64,000 nucleotides of DNA from an uncultured Christensenella sp. (GCA_910586035.1 CAJUHT010000001.1:92806-156805); one strand, 5' to 3'. Shown: positions 1-9,842, numbered from the stretch's first letter. Notes: generated by a model from the letters alone, not told the origin. A program made the numbers and translations.

Positions 1-1776
1 GCGGTCTATTTCTATTGTCGCCGTGCCCGAAGTCCTGTCGAGCGGTGCTGGCGCTTGTTCTTTGTATCTGTCTTTTAAAATACTTTTTGTAACGGCGCAA
101 CAATCTCTTCCGCCCGTAACTTCCAAGCGCTTGTTGTCTTTACTGCCCAGCCATACGCCGATACAGCAGTCGGAGGTATACGCAACGGAGTAAGCGTCGG
201 TATTGCCGTCTTTATTGCCGCAAGTACCCGTTTTGCAGGCGACTTCGAAACCCAAATCGGCAAGTTTTTTGGCTGTTCCCGACTGCGCCGTATCGCACAG
301 CGCATCGTTTATAAGCGAGCAGGCGCCCTCTGAAAACACTTTGTTTTTCGTATCCTTTGCCGAGTAAAGAACTTTGCCGCTCTGGTCGCTGATTTCCTTA
401 ATGAAGCGGGATGGCATATAGTTTCCGTTGTTTGAAAATACGCTGTAACAGTCGCACAGCTGTTTTAATGAAAGCCCTTCTTTCATTCCCCCGAGGGCAA
501 GCGACAGGTTTTTTTCCTCTTTCAATAACTGTACGCCCATTTTGCTTGCGTAATTTTCCACGTCGTCAAAACTCAGCGAGTTTAATGCTTTTACGGCGGG
601 AACGTTATAGCTGTACTTGATGCTGTCCTTTACGGTTACCTGTCCGTGGTAAGTTTTGTCATAGTTTTCCGGGCTGTAACCGCCGTAATTTATCGGTTCG
701 TCCTTTATTTTGGTGAATAAATCGAGTTTTTTGCCGTCGATTGCTGGCGCATATACAAAGAGCGGTTTTGCGGTGGAGCCTATTTGCCGCTTGGCGTCGG
801 CAATGCTCGATTTAAAGGCGGCAACTCCGCCGTCTGCGTTTCTTACGAAAAAAGAATAATCGCATTCGGTTTTTCGGTTTTCAAGACCGGCTTGCGTTTC
901 GCGGTTATAGTACGTTTTAATGTGCAACTCGTCAAATTGACCGTACGGGTCTATATTCAACTCTTCAAACTCGTTAAAAACGGCGTGCAGGTAGGAGGAA
1001 TTGCTCTGTCTGTTGCCTTCGGGCGCAACACTCAAAGGCAGGGCAACCGTTTCTTCGTACGTTTTGCGGTCGATAAAAGAGCAATCGAGCATATTTTTGA
1101 GTACCGTATTTCGCCTTAAAATGCTCTTTTGCGGGTTTTTATAGGGCGAAAAGTTGTTCGGGGAAGTTAAGAGTCCGACCATCGTGGCGCTCTGTTCAAG
1201 CGTAAGTTGGCTTGCGGGCTTGGCAAAATAAAAATTTGCCGCGTTTTGCAAGCCGAAACAGTTGTGTCCGAAGTAAATTGTATTTAAATACATTTCCAAA
1301 ATTTCGTCTTTGGAGTATCTGCGTTCAAGCTGTTTGGTCAGTTTTATTTCTTTAAGTTTTCTTGTTATCTTTTTGTCGTTGTTTAAATGGGTGTTTTTAA
1401 TGAGTTGTTGACTGATTGTTGAAGCGCCCTCTTTAAACGAGCGGGAAACTAAGTTCTTATACGCCGCTTTTAACATTCTCTTGTAATTCAAGCCGTTGTG
1501 GCTGTAAAAATTTCTGTCCTCGGAGGCGATAAACGCTTTTACGGTGTGGTCGCTTAAATTGGCTATTTTCACGCTACGCTGCTTGGTTTCGTATGCCGCG
1601 TCCTCTATCTTTTGCGATTTGTCGTCGAATACCGATATCGTTTTATTGTAATCGACAAGCTTTTGCGGTTGCAGGTTGCTTCCCGCAGTAATTATGAAAA
1701 AGGAGGCGAGTGCGGTCATTATTAACGATAAAATTGCTAAAAAGATAGCCAAAAGTATTTTTGCTGTTCTGTTCAT
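1..1776 (-). CDS. Class A penicillin-binding protein, bifunctional transglycosylase/transpeptidase (3' end outside window)
   Basis: Membrane-anchored enzyme that polymerises lipid II into glycan strands and cross-links the peptides. The visible 592 codons are open from ATG at 1776 to the window edge. Residues 8-30 form an N-terminal membrane anchor. The glycosyltransferase family 51 domain shows EDRNF (86-90, catalytic Glu) and GASTISQQL (117-125). The transpeptidase domain shows the active-site S-T-A-K (334-337), SYN (389-391) and KTGT (515-518). Order and spacing match PBP1a/PBP2c-type proteins, and only the C-terminal tail is missing. The gene is divergent from miaB. No Shine-Dalgarno sequence precedes the ATG, and the only promoter-like match is weak (TTGCAA, 16 nt, TAAATA). 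The motifs make the family assignment firm, but the paralogue (PonA, PbpF or other) cannot be settled from here. Confidence 0.93.
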   Translation of the reverse strand, partial: MNRTAKILLAIFLAILSLIMTALASFFIITAGSNLQPQKLVDYNKTISVFDDKSQKIEDAAYETKQRSVKIANLSDHTVKAFIASEDRNFYSHNGLNYKRMLKAAYKNLVSRSFKEGASTISQQLIKNTHLNNDKKITRKLKEIKLTKQLERRYSKDEILEMYLNTIYFGHNCFGLQNAANFYFAKPASQLTLEQSATMVGLLTSPNNFSPYKNPQKSILRRNTVLKNMLDCSFIDRKTYEETVALPLSVAPEGNRQSNSSYLHAVFNEFEELNIDPYGQFDELHIKTYYNRETQAGLENRKTECDYSFFVRNADGGVAAFKSSIADAKRQIGSTAKPLFVYAPAIDGKKLDLFTKIKDEPINYGGYSPENYDKTYHGQVTVKDSIKYSYNVPAVKALNSLSFDDVENYASKMGVQLLKEEKNLSLALGGMKEGLSLKQLCDCYSVFSNNGNYMPSRFIKEISDQSGKVLYSAKDTKNKVFSEGACSLINDALCDTAQSGTAKKLADLGFEVACKTGTCGNKDGNTDAYSVAYTSDCCIGVWLGSKDNKRLEVTGGRDCCAVTKSILKDRYKEQAPAPLDRTSGTATIEIDR

Positions 1777-1819
1777 TTGCAATTAGTATTTATAAATTAA
1801 AATATTTATTGCAATTTAA

Positions 1820-1848
1820 TTGAAAATTATAGTAAAAAAAGTTATAAT
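1820..1848 (+). promoter_or_regulatory. Sigma-A promoter of miaB, leaderless layout
   Basis: TTGAAA (1820-1825), 17 nt, TATAAT (1843-1848): an almost perfect vegetative promoter. The -10 hexamer ends 7 nt before ATG 1856, so the transcript should begin at or within 1-2 nt of the start codon. No ribosome-binding site fits upstream. The TTG at 1820 is in frame with miaB but lies inside the -35 box, so it is not the start. Confidence 0.75.
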
Positions 1849-1855
1849 TGATATT

Positions 1856-3169
1856 ATGGATAAATTGTATCACATTGTAACATACGGCTGTCAGATGAAC
1901 GTGCACGAGTCGGAAAAAATCGCGGGGATTCTGTCCGAGCTCGGGTATTCTTCTACCGAAGATATGGAGCGGGCGGACATAGTCGTTTTTAATACCTGTT
2001 GTATCAGGGAGAATGCGGAAAATCACGCTTACGGCAATATAGGAATGTTGAAAAAGCTGAAAGCGCGCAATAAAAATATGCTTATAGCCGTTGGCGGCTG
2101 TCTTACCCAGCAAATCAACAAGGCGGACGATTTGCACGAAAAGTTTCCGTACGTTGACATCATATTCGGCACTCACAATCTTAATAAGCTGAAAGAGTAT
2201 ATTCTGGCAAAGCGTTTGCAAAAGAAAGCGGTAATAAAAATTGAGGAGTGCGACGGACGAATAGACGAGGGTGATAAGCCACTGAGAACGAGTTACCCCA
2301 ACGCCTGGGTAAACATAACCTACGGTTGCAACAATTTTTGCACGTATTGCATCGTGCCATACGTGCGAGGCAGGGAGAGGAGCCGTAAATCGCAGGATAT
2401 AATTGCCGAAGTAAAAGAATTGGTTGCCGACGGCTACAAGGAAATTACTTTACTCGGGCAAAACGTTAATTCCTACGGCAACGGCGGCGCGGATATTCCT
2501 TTTTACGAGTTGCTCGAAAAGCTCGCGGCGATAGAGGGCAAATTCAGAATACGCTTTATGACAAGCCACCCCAAAGATTTTTCGGAGGAGCTTGCAAAGG
2601 TTATGGCGGGAAATTCCAAAATTTGCAACTGCCTTCACCTGCCCGTGCAGAGCGGCTCCGACAGTATATTAAAGGCGATGAACAGGCGATACTCTTCCGA
2701 GGACTACCTGAAAAAGGTTGAAATTTTAAAAAAATACATACCCGACTGCGCTATTACGACTGACTTGATAGTCGGCTTCCCCGGCGAAAGCGAGAAAGAT
2801 TTCGAAGACACGCTGGAATTGGTCGAGAAAGTCGATTTTGCTTCGGCGTTTACGTTTGTGTATTCCCCGCGAGAGGGAACCAAGGCGGCGGAAATGCCCG
2901 AACAGGTAGACGGGGAAATTTCCAAGCGCAGAATAATGAAACTTATTGAATTGGTAAATTCGCAAACGCGCGCTCATTCGGCTTTGTTCGTCGGCAAGCA
3001 GGTTGAAGTGCTTTGCGAGGGGTACGACGAAAAGCGCAACGCATATATGGGTAGAAGCGAGCACGGCAGAATGGTTTATTTCGGTTGTTCGGAAAACAAG
3101 ATAGGCGAGTTTGTTGCGGTTAAAATAAACGAGGCTAACGGTATTTCGCTTATGGGCGAGATAATTTAG
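1856..3169 (+). CDS. miaB: tRNA-2-methylthio-N6-dimethylallyladenosine synthase MiaB
   Basis: Radical SAM methylthiotransferase that adds a methylthio group to i6A37 of tRNAs reading UNN codons. MiaA, which makes the substrate i6A, is encoded four genes downstream. The N-terminal UPF0004 domain carries the auxiliary-cluster cysteines C12, C48 and C82. The radical SAM motif CxxxCxxC is C158, C162, C165 in G-C-N-N-F-C-T-Y-C. A TRAM domain forms the last ~65 residues. The 437-residue length is typical. I place the start at ATG 1856 (M-D-K-L-Y-H-I-V-T-Y-G-C) because family members begin just before this strand and because the TTG 36 nt upstream is part of the promoter. The stop lies 8 nt before mutS, so the two are probably cotranscribed. 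Confidence 0.96.
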   Translation: MDKLYHIVTYGCQMNVHESEKIAGILSELGYSSTEDMERADIVVFNTCCIRENAENHAYGNIGMLKKLKARNKNMLIAVGGCLTQQINKADDLHEKFPYVDIIFGTHNLNKLKEYILAKRLQKKAVIKIEECDGRIDEGDKPLRTSYPNAWVNITYGCNNFCTYCIVPYVRGRERSRKSQDIIAEVKELVADGYKEITLLGQNVNSYGNGGADIPFYELLEKLAAIEGKFRIRFMTSHPKDFSEELAKVMAGNSKICNCLHLPVQSGSDSILKAMNRRYSSEDYLKKVEILKKYIPDCAITTDLIVGFPGESEKDFEDTLELVEKVDFASAFTFVYSPREGTKAAEMPEQVDGEISKRRIMKLIELVNSQTRAHSALFVGKQVEVLCEGYDEKRNAYMGRSEHGRMVYFGCSENKIGEFVAVKINEANGISLMGEII

Positions 3170-3177
3170 AGGTTTTT

Positions 3178-5763
3178 ATGGGCATTTCACCAATGATGGG
3201 GCACTACCTGAGTTTGAAAGAGAGTTATAAGGACTGCATTATCTTTTACAGGCTGGGCGATTTTTACGAAATGTTTTTCGAGGATGCCGAACGCGCTTCG
3301 GCTCTACTCGGCTTAACGCTTACGGGCAGGGACTGCGGGCTTGAAAAGCGCGCGCCTATGTGTGGAGTGCCTTTTCACGCCGCCGAGAGCTATATTTCCA
3401 AACTTATTTCTTTGGGCGAGAAGGTTGCCATTTGCGAACAGCTCGAAGACCCCGCGTCGGTAAAGAAGGGCGCGGTTGTCAAGCGCGACGTAATCAGGGT
3501 GGTAACCGCTGGCACGGTTATAAACGACGACAGCCTTAACGAAAAAAAGAACAACTTTATATGTTCGGCGTACAAAAACGAGCGTTGCGTTGCTTTGGCG
3601 TGGGCGGATATTACCACGGGCGAACTGTGCGCAACACAGTTTGTTGGCGCAGATAATGTGAACAGGGCGGTAAACCAGCTTATAAATCTTGAAGTAAGGG
3701 AAATAATTTCCAACGACGATATGCTTTTTGCCGTAAAAGATTTGCCCGAAGTAACAAGGGGAGTGCTTCCGCGCTTTTCTTCGTATCTCGGCTGGGCGTA
3801 CAATTATGCCGCCGCGCATAAAAGACTGCTTACGCAGTTAAACGCGCAGTCGCTTTCGGCGTTTTCGGTTGACGGCAAAAACGAGGCGATTTGCGCAATA
3901 GGCGCGTTAATCGAATATTTAAGCGAAACGCAAAAGCACGCGCTTTCCAACATAGATAACGTTAAATACGTATCTTCCGACAACTATATGCAGTTGGATA
4001 TGGCCGCCGTAAGAAATTTGGAAATCGTTAAAAGTCTCGGAGAAAACAAGCGTTACGGTTCGCTTCTTTGGCTGTTGGACAAAACTTGCACCAATATGGG
4101 CGCAAGAATGCTTTCAAACCTTATTTTAACGCCGCTTATAGATAAAAACGCTATAAATTACAGGCTTGACGGAGTGGAAGAGCTGTATAATTCGACCGTT
4201 GTAAGGGTGGGAATTATAGAGCTTTTGCGGGAAGTAAAGGATATTGAAAGGCTTGCGGGCAAAGTTTCCAACAACGTTATTATGCCGCGCGACTGCCTTG
4301 CGCTCGCCCGTTCGTTGCAGGTAATTCCAAATATCAAATTCCGTCTGTCGGGCTTCACATCCAAAATTTTGCAGGATATTTCCGATGGCTTGCTCGACCT
4401 TACCGCGCTTGCTGACACAATAAATTCTGCGATAACCGACGTAAATACACCCGCAAATATTAAGGACGGCGGGTATATCAAAGCGGGGTATTGCGCCGAA
4501 TTGGACGAGTTGAACTCGCTGAGAAAATCGACGGGCAAAGTGCTTACCGATTTGGAAGTGCGCGAGCGCGATATAACGGGTATCCGCACGCTGAAAGTCG
4601 GTTACAACCGAGTTTTCGGATACTACATAGAAGTTTCCAAGTCGTTCAAGGACAAAGTACCTACAAACTACGTTCGCAAACAGACGCTTGCAAACGCCGA
4701 GAGGTATATTACCGACGAGCTGAAAGAGCTGGAAGAGAAGATACTTTCAAGCGAAGACAGGGCTTTGCGCCTTGAAGCGGCTCTGTATAAGGAACTTACC
4801 GACAAGCTCACCGCGGCGATTAACTCGATTAAAACCATTGCCGAAAACGTTGCAAAACTCGATATTCTTTCCTCGTTTGCGGAAGTTTCCAAGAGCAACG
4901 GATACGTTCGTCCGACTGTGGTAGACAGCTCTATGCCTATGCTCATTAAGGAAGGCAGGCACCCCGTGGTTGAAATGATTGCAAAGGACAAGTTTGTTGC
5001 AAACGACACCTGCCTTGACGAGGATGAAAACAGGACTTTGATTATAACCGGTCCCAATATGGCGGGCAAGAGCACTTATATGCGCCAAAACGCCATAATA
5101 GCCATAATGGCGCACCTCGGTTGCTTTGTTCCTGCAAAGTCCGCGCAAATTCCCGTAATTGACAGGGTATTTACAAGGGTGGGCGCAAGCGACAACTTAA
5201 TTTACAACCAGTCGACTTTTATGGTTGAAATGATAGAAGTCGCGTCTATCTTGCAAAATGCAACGCGCAACAGCCTGCTTATTTTGGACGAAGTAGGCAG
5301 GGGTACAAGCACGTACGACGGACTGAGTATTGCCTGGGCGGTAATAGAACACATTACGCAGAAGATTGGCGCAAAAACTATGTTTGCCACTCATTATCAC
5401 GAGCTTTTACAGCTCGAAGACAAAATGAGCGGCGTAAAAAATTATAAAATTGCAGTCAAGGACTTTAACGGTTCCATTGTGTTTATGCGTAAAATTATGC
5501 GCGGCGGAGCAAACCGCAGTTTCGGTATAGAGGTGGCCTCGCTTGCGGGCGTGCCCGCCTGCGTTACCGACAGGGCAAAAGCAATTTTAAAAGCCGTGGA
5601 GAGCGGTAACGTTGCATACGATATAAGGGAAGCGGAGGAAGCCGACGCTCAGACCGAGCAACAGAGCGAAGTGGAAAAGATTTTACGCGACGTGGATATC
5701 GATAATCTTTCGCCTATGCAGGCGTTTATGATTTTGAGCGATTTGGTTGAAAAGGTGAAATAA
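3178..5763 (+). CDS. mutS: DNA mismatch repair protein MutS
   Basis: Recognises base mismatches and small loops, then recruits MutL in an ATP-dependent way. The N-terminal mismatch-binding domain has the F-x-E motif in G-D-F-Y-E (about residues 27-31). Connector, lever and clamp domains follow. The ATPase has Walker A G-P-N-M-A-G-K-S-T near residue 625, the D-E-V-G-R-G-T-S-T Walker B/signature region near 702, and T-H-Y-H-E further on. The 861 residues are full length for MutS1. A GAGG lies 6 nt before ATG 3178. It sits between miaB and mutL, 1 nt from the latter, in the usual Firmicutes mutSL arrangement. Confidence 0.98.
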   Translation: MGISPMMGHYLSLKESYKDCIIFYRLGDFYEMFFEDAERASALLGLTLTGRDCGLEKRAPMCGVPFHAAESYISKLISLGEKVAICEQLEDPASVKKGAVVKRDVIRVVTAGTVINDDSLNEKKNNFICSAYKNERCVALAWADITTGELCATQFVGADNVNRAVNQLINLEVREIISNDDMLFAVKDLPEVTRGVLPRFSSYLGWAYNYAAAHKRLLTQLNAQSLSAFSVDGKNEAICAIGALIEYLSETQKHALSNIDNVKYVSSDNYMQLDMAAVRNLEIVKSLGENKRYGSLLWLLDKTCTNMGARMLSNLILTPLIDKNAINYRLDGVEELYNSTVVRVGIIELLREVKDIERLAGKVSNNVIMPRDCLALARSLQVIPNIKFRLSGFTSKILQDISDGLLDLTALADTINSAITDVNTPANIKDGGYIKAGYCAELDELNSLRKSTGKVLTDLEVRERDITGIRTLKVGYNRVFGYYIEVSKSFKDKVPTNYVRKQTLANAERYITDELKELEEKILSSEDRALRLEAALYKELTDKLTAAINSIKTIAENVAKLDILSSFAEVSKSNGYVRPTVVDSSMPMLIKEGRHPVVEMIAKDKFVANDTCLDEDENRTLIITGPNMAGKSTYMRQNAIIAIMAHLGCFVPAKSAQIPVIDRVFTRVGASDNLIYNQSTFMVEMIEVASILQNATRNSLLILDEVGRGTSTYDGLSIAWAVIEHITQKIGAKTMFATHYHELLQLEDKMSGVKNYKIAVKDFNGSIVFMRKIMRGGANRSFGIEVASLAGVPACVTDRAKAILKAVESGNVAYDIREAEEADAQTEQQSEVEKILRDVDIDNLSPMQAFMILSDLVEKVK

Positions 5764-5764
5764 A

Positions 5765-7720
5765 ATGGGAAAAATAAATCTGCTTTCGGAAATGATATGC
5801 AACCGCATTGCGGCGGGTGAAGTTATAGACAGACCCTATTCGGCGGTTAAAGAATTGGTTGAAAACAGTATTGACGCCGGCGCAAGCCAGATAGAGATTT
5901 ATATCGAGCGCGGCGGCAAGGACCTTATTAAGGTTGTCGACGACGGTTGCGGAATAGAAAAGGACGATATGCGCGCGGCGTTTTTTGCGCACGCGACAAG
6001 CAAGATATGCGAGCTCGACGACATAGACCATATACATACGTTGGGCTTCCGCGGCGAGGCGCTTGCAACAATCGCTTCAATTGCGTGCGTAGAACTTTTA
6101 AGCGCAGTGGAGGGCGCGGACGGCAATAAAGTGGAGTGCGACGGCGAATTTATCGGCAAGGTGGAGCCTGCCGTATCGCCCAAGGGAACAAGCATTTCCG
6201 TTCGCAAATTTTTCTTTAATACGCCCGTGCGCTACAAGTTTATGAAGTCGGATAAAAAGGAAGAAGCGGACATAACAAATTATATAATACACTATATATT
6301 GGGTTATCCGCACATTTCTTTTAAATATTATGTGGACGGAAAGCTCAGTTTGCAATCGTACGGCGGCGGGCTTGACGAGGCGGTTACGCAGGTGTACGGC
6401 GCGGGTGTTTTGCCCAATTGTTTTAAAATAAGCGCCGAGCGGAACGATATAAAATTGAGCGGCTTTATAAGCAACCAAAACTTTTTTAAATCGAACAAGA
6501 CCTATCAAAACGTATTCCTCAACGGCAGGCACGTTGTTAACCCCGTAATTTCAAGCGCGATAACCAACGCCTACGCCGCATACGCGATGAAGCGCCAGTA
6601 TCCTTTTTACGTATTGTTTATAGAAGTGCCCGAAGACGTCGTTGACGTAAACGTTCACCCCAACAAAGCCGACGTGCGATTTACGGACAGCTCGCTAATT
6701 TACGGAACGGTATATAAAATTATCTCTTCAATATTGGACGGCACCGTTAAGGCGGCGGAATTTGTAGTTGACGACGGGGAAAAGGTTGCTCCCGCGCCCG
6801 TTGCTCCCAAACCTTATGCGGCGGAATTCAAGAGCTGCGAAAAAGTCTACGACAAAGATTTCAGCGGAGTTGTAGGCATAGAGCAGTTTACCCCCAAAAA
6901 AAAGGAGGACGGAGTAAAAAAAGCCGAAAAGTCGGCTGATAACAGCGTATACGACACTTATTCCGCCCCCGATTTGACTGCCAATCCCGAAACCGATTTG
7001 CCCGTATATAAATATTATGAAAGGCGCGGCGACGAGAAGATAGATGATACTTTTTCCGTTTGCAGCGGCAGTTCCAAGCCCGTTTTTCTCAACGAGGCGG
7101 CAAGCGTGCAGATGCGGGGTAAGGAGGAGCAGGAAAAGATAATTTACAGTCAATGTAACTACAAGGGTCAGCTTTTCAATACGTATCTGTTGTACGAAAT
7201 TGGCGACGAGGCATATATGATTGACCAGCACGCCGCGCACGAAAGGCTTATATACGACAGGCTTAAAGGTAAGCTTGGCGACAGGGAACTAAGCAAACAG
7301 GATATGTTTGTGCCCTACATTTTTGTGGTAAACCCCGAAGAACAGCTGTTTATTGAGGACAATATGGATACAATCTGGCAGATGGGGTTCAGCGTAGAGC
7401 CGTTCGGCAGTAATTCTTACAGGGTTACGGCTATGCCCGCCGATTTGCCTGAAATAAACTTGAAAGCGTTTTTTGAAGATTTATTATCCAACGTACACGA
7501 ATTGAAAGATATTGCCCTCGTAGATATTTTAAAGGACAAAATTGCCCAATCTGCTTGCAAGGCGGCGGTTAAGGGCGGCGACGTGTTGACCGAACGGGAA
7601 AGACAGAAACTCTTCGATATGCTTGGCGGAAATATGGGGTTGAAGTGCCCGCACGGAAGACCGATTTGCGTTAAGCTTACTAAAAATGAAATTGAAAAAA
7701 TGTTCAAGAGGAAGGTGTAA
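5765..7720 (+). CDS. mutL: DNA mismatch repair endonuclease MutL
   Basis: Couples MutS mismatch recognition to strand incision. The N-terminal GHKL ATPase shows E-L-V-E-N-S-I-D-A-G (about 30-39), D-D-G-C-G-I, H-A-T-S-K and G-F-R-G-E-A. A variable, charged linker follows at about residues 335-455. The C-terminal domain keeps the endonuclease metal site: D-Q-H-A-A-H-E near residue 486, A-C-K, and C-P-H-G-R-P near residue 627. This marks it as a nicking MutL, as expected without MutH. The DQHA(X)2E(X)4E motif ends in Asp instead of Glu, a conservative change. The ATG is one base after the mutS stop, with a GGTG in the mutS tail. Confidence 0.97.
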   Translation: MGKINLLSEMICNRIAAGEVIDRPYSAVKELVENSIDAGASQIEIYIERGGKDLIKVVDDGCGIEKDDMRAAFFAHATSKICELDDIDHIHTLGFRGEALATIASIACVELLSAVEGADGNKVECDGEFIGKVEPAVSPKGTSISVRKFFFNTPVRYKFMKSDKKEEADITNYIIHYILGYPHISFKYYVDGKLSLQSYGGGLDEAVTQVYGAGVLPNCFKISAERNDIKLSGFISNQNFFKSNKTYQNVFLNGRHVVNPVISSAITNAYAAYAMKRQYPFYVLFIEVPEDVVDVNVHPNKADVRFTDSSLIYGTVYKIISSILDGTVKAAEFVVDDGEKVAPAPVAPKPYAAEFKSCEKVYDKDFSGVVGIEQFTPKKKEDGVKKAEKSADNSVYDTYSAPDLTANPETDLPVYKYYERRGDEKIDDTFSVCSGSSKPVFLNEAASVQMRGKEEQEKIIYSQCNYKGQLFNTYLLYEIGDEAYMIDQHAAHERLIYDRLKGKLGDRELSKQDMFVPYIFVVNPEEQLFIEDNMDTIWQMGFSVEPFGSNSYRVTAMPADLPEINLKAFFEDLLSNVHELKDIALVDILKDKIAQSACKAAVKGGDVLTERERQKLFDMLGGNMGLKCPHGRPICVKLTKNEIEKMFKRKV

Positions 7721-7725
7721 ATCTC

Positions 7726-8631
7726 TTGAAACGCGTTTTAATTATCTGCGGCGCAACCGCCACGGGAAAAACCGCCCTTGCGGTTGATTGTGCCAAAGCA
7801 TTGGGTTCGGAGGTTATTTCCGCCGATTCCCAACTTGTTTACAGGGGGCTGAGAATAGGAACGGCTAAACCTACGGCGGCGGAAATGCACGGCGTGCCGC
7901 ACCACCTTATAGATATTGTACCCGCCGATGCAAATTTTTCCGTATCAGACTACGAGGAGAGGGCTTTGCCCATAATTGACAGGTTGCTTAAAGCCGATAA
8001 ATCGCCCGTGGTGTGCGGAGGAACGGGGTTCTACGTAAACTCTTTGCTTTACAATTTGGGGTACGGCAACGTAAGGGCGGATTTGTCCGTTAGGGCGAAG
8101 TACGAGGCGCTGTTGGAAGAGCGTGGAAAGGAACATATTCATTCTCTTCTGTCGTCCGTCGACCCTGAAAGCGCGCAAAAATTGCACGTAAACGACGTGA
8201 AAAGGGTTGTAAGGGCGTTGGAGATTTACGAGGTGAGCGGAAGGAAAAAGTCGGAACAAAATGACGAGCTTAAACCGCGCTTCGATTATCTTGCCGTTGC
8301 AATCGACTATCCGCGTGAGCAGTTGTACAGGAGAATCGATTGCAGGGTAGACATAATGTTTAACAGCGGTCTGATTGACGAGGTAAGAGGCTTGCTAAAT
8401 GCTGGAATTGACAAAAATTGTCAAAGTATGCAGGCAATCGGCTATAAAGAGGTACTTGAAGGCTTAAAAAATGGGCTTAATGATAGTACTATGCGTGGCA
8501 TAATTAAGACGAATACTCGCCACTATGCAAAAAGACAGATTACTTTTTTTAAAAAGTTGAAAGGGATTGTTTGGCTTAAACCCGAAGAAGCCGATGCGGA
8601 TAACGTTTTGAGGTTATTGAATGGACAATAA
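7726..8631 (+). CDS. miaA: tRNA dimethylallyltransferase MiaA (TTG start)
   Basis: Transfers a dimethylallyl group from DMAPP to A37 of tRNAs, making the i6A substrate of MiaB. The N-terminal P-loop is G-A-T-A-T-G-K-T (about residues 8-15); the usual Pro in GPTAxGKT is Ala here. The D-S-Q-L-V-Y-R-G and H-H-L-I-D segments and the C-terminal Q-A-I-G-Y-K-E are family hallmarks. The start is TTG 7726, served by GGAAGGTG in the mutL tail; no ATG lies nearby in frame. The 301 residues are full length. It overlaps the next gene by 11 nt. The usual downstream hfq is absent; a YnbB-type gene follows instead, as in several Firmicutes. Confidence 0.96.
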   Translation: MKRVLIICGATATGKTALAVDCAKALGSEVISADSQLVYRGLRIGTAKPTAAEMHGVPHHLIDIVPADANFSVSDYEERALPIIDRLLKADKSPVVCGGTGFYVNSLLYNLGYGNVRADLSVRAKYEALLEERGKEHIHSLLSSVDPESAQKLHVNDVKRVVRALEIYEVSGRKKSEQNDELKPRFDYLAVAIDYPREQLYRRIDCRVDIMFNSGLIDEVRGLLNAGIDKNCQSMQAIGYKEVLEGLKNGLNDSTMRGIIKTNTRHYAKRQITFFKKLKGIVWLKPEEADADNVLRLLNGQ

Positions 8632-9841
8632 ACAATTTATAGCCAAGTGCGAAGAAGGGCTAAAAGAACACTATAAAAGAATAGACGATACGGCGTATTT
8701 TAACCAGTGTAAGGTAACGGAAGCGTTTTTGCAAAACCGTATTGCCGCGAGACACTTTGCGGGTACGACGGGGTACGGCTACGGCGACGAGGGCAGGGAT
8801 ACTCTCGGTAAGCTCTATGCCGACGTTTTTAAAGCCGAGGCGGGCATAGTTTCGCCGCACCTTCTTTCAGGAACTCATTCGCTGTCGGTCGCGCTTTTCG
8901 GGCTTTTAAAGGGCGGGGATACAATGCTGTGCATTTCTGGTATGCCTTACGACACTATCCGTCCGGTTATTTTCGGCGAAAATATCGGCTCTTTGAAAGA
9001 TTTAGGCGTAAATTTTGAGTGTTGCGATTTAACTGCTCAGGGCGGTTTCGATTTTGAAAAAATCGGTGCGCATTTGTCTGAAAGCATTAAGTTAGTTTAT
9101 ATTCAGCGTTCGCGCGGGTACGAACTGCGCGAGGCGTTTTCTTGCGCTCAGATTGGTGAAGTTTGTCAATATTTACGCGATAGCGGCTATAACGGCATAA
9201 TTTTTGTTGATAACTGCTACGGCGAATTTGTTGAAAAGCAGGAGCCGACCGAGGTTGGCGCGGATATTTGCGTCGGCTCGCTTATCAAGAACGCGGGCGG
9301 CGGACTTGCCCCCACGGGTGGCTACATTGTGGGTAAAAGTCAACTAATCGAGCAAATCGGGCGCAGATTTACCGCGCCCTCCATTGGTTTGGAGGTTGGT
9401 TCGTACGCGCTGGGTTACCAATATTTCTATCAGGGGTTGTTTATGGCGGCACACACCGTTGCGCAGGCGTTGAAAACCTCTTTTTTGATAGGTATGGCAA
9501 TGACCGAACTGGGGTATAAAAACTATCCTGCAATAGATAAAATTCCTTACGACATTACGCGGTGCATACAGTTTGACAGCGCGGATAAAATGATTGATTT
9601 TATAAGGGGAATACAGTACGCTTCGCCTGTGGACGGTTTTGTTTCCTGCGAGCCGTGGGATATGCCCGGTTACGACGATAAAATTATAATGGCGGCGGGA
9701 ACTTTCGTTTCGGGGGCGTCAATCGAGCTTTCCGCCGACGGACCCGTAAAACCTCCGTATGCGGCATATTTTCAGGGCGGTTTAACCTACGAACACGGCA
9801 AATACGCCTTGGAACGCATTTTGGACAAGTTAAGGAAATAA
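8621..9841 (+). CDS. PLP-dependent enzyme of the YnbB / 'aluminium resistance' (methionine gamma-lyase-like) family
   Basis: A cytosolic fold-type I PLP enzyme of the family annotated as aluminium-resistance protein or methionine gamma-lyase family protein (B. subtilis YnbB); its physiological substrate is not established. The 406 residues are family length. Visible marks are the N-terminal T-T-G-Y-G-Y-G-D-E-G-R segment, S-G-T-H-S as a cofactor-phosphate loop, D-N-C-Y-G-E-F with the probable ring-stacking or Asp contact, and the likely Schiff-base Lys in G-S-L-I-K-N-A-G-G-G. It overlaps miaA by 11 nt and lies 1 nt before the acetyltransferase, so it is operonic. Family assignment is firm, function is not. 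Confidence 0.88.
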   Translation: MDNKQFIAKCEEGLKEHYKRIDDTAYFNQCKVTEAFLQNRIAARHFAGTTGYGYGDEGRDTLGKLYADVFKAEAGIVSPHLLSGTHSLSVALFGLLKGGDTMLCISGMPYDTIRPVIFGENIGSLKDLGVNFECCDLTAQGGFDFEKIGAHLSESIKLVYIQRSRGYELREAFSCAQIGEVCQYLRDSGYNGIIFVDNCYGEFVEKQEPTEVGADICVGSLIKNAGGGLAPTGGYIVGKSQLIEQIGRRFTAPSIGLEVGSYALGYQYFYQGLFMAAHTVAQALKTSFLIGMAMTELGYKNYPAIDKIPYDITRCIQFDSADKMIDFIRGIQYASPVDGFVSCEPWDMPGYDDKIIMAAGTFVSGASIELSADGPVKPPYAAYFQGGLTYEHGKYALERILDKLRK

Positions 9842-9842
9842 A

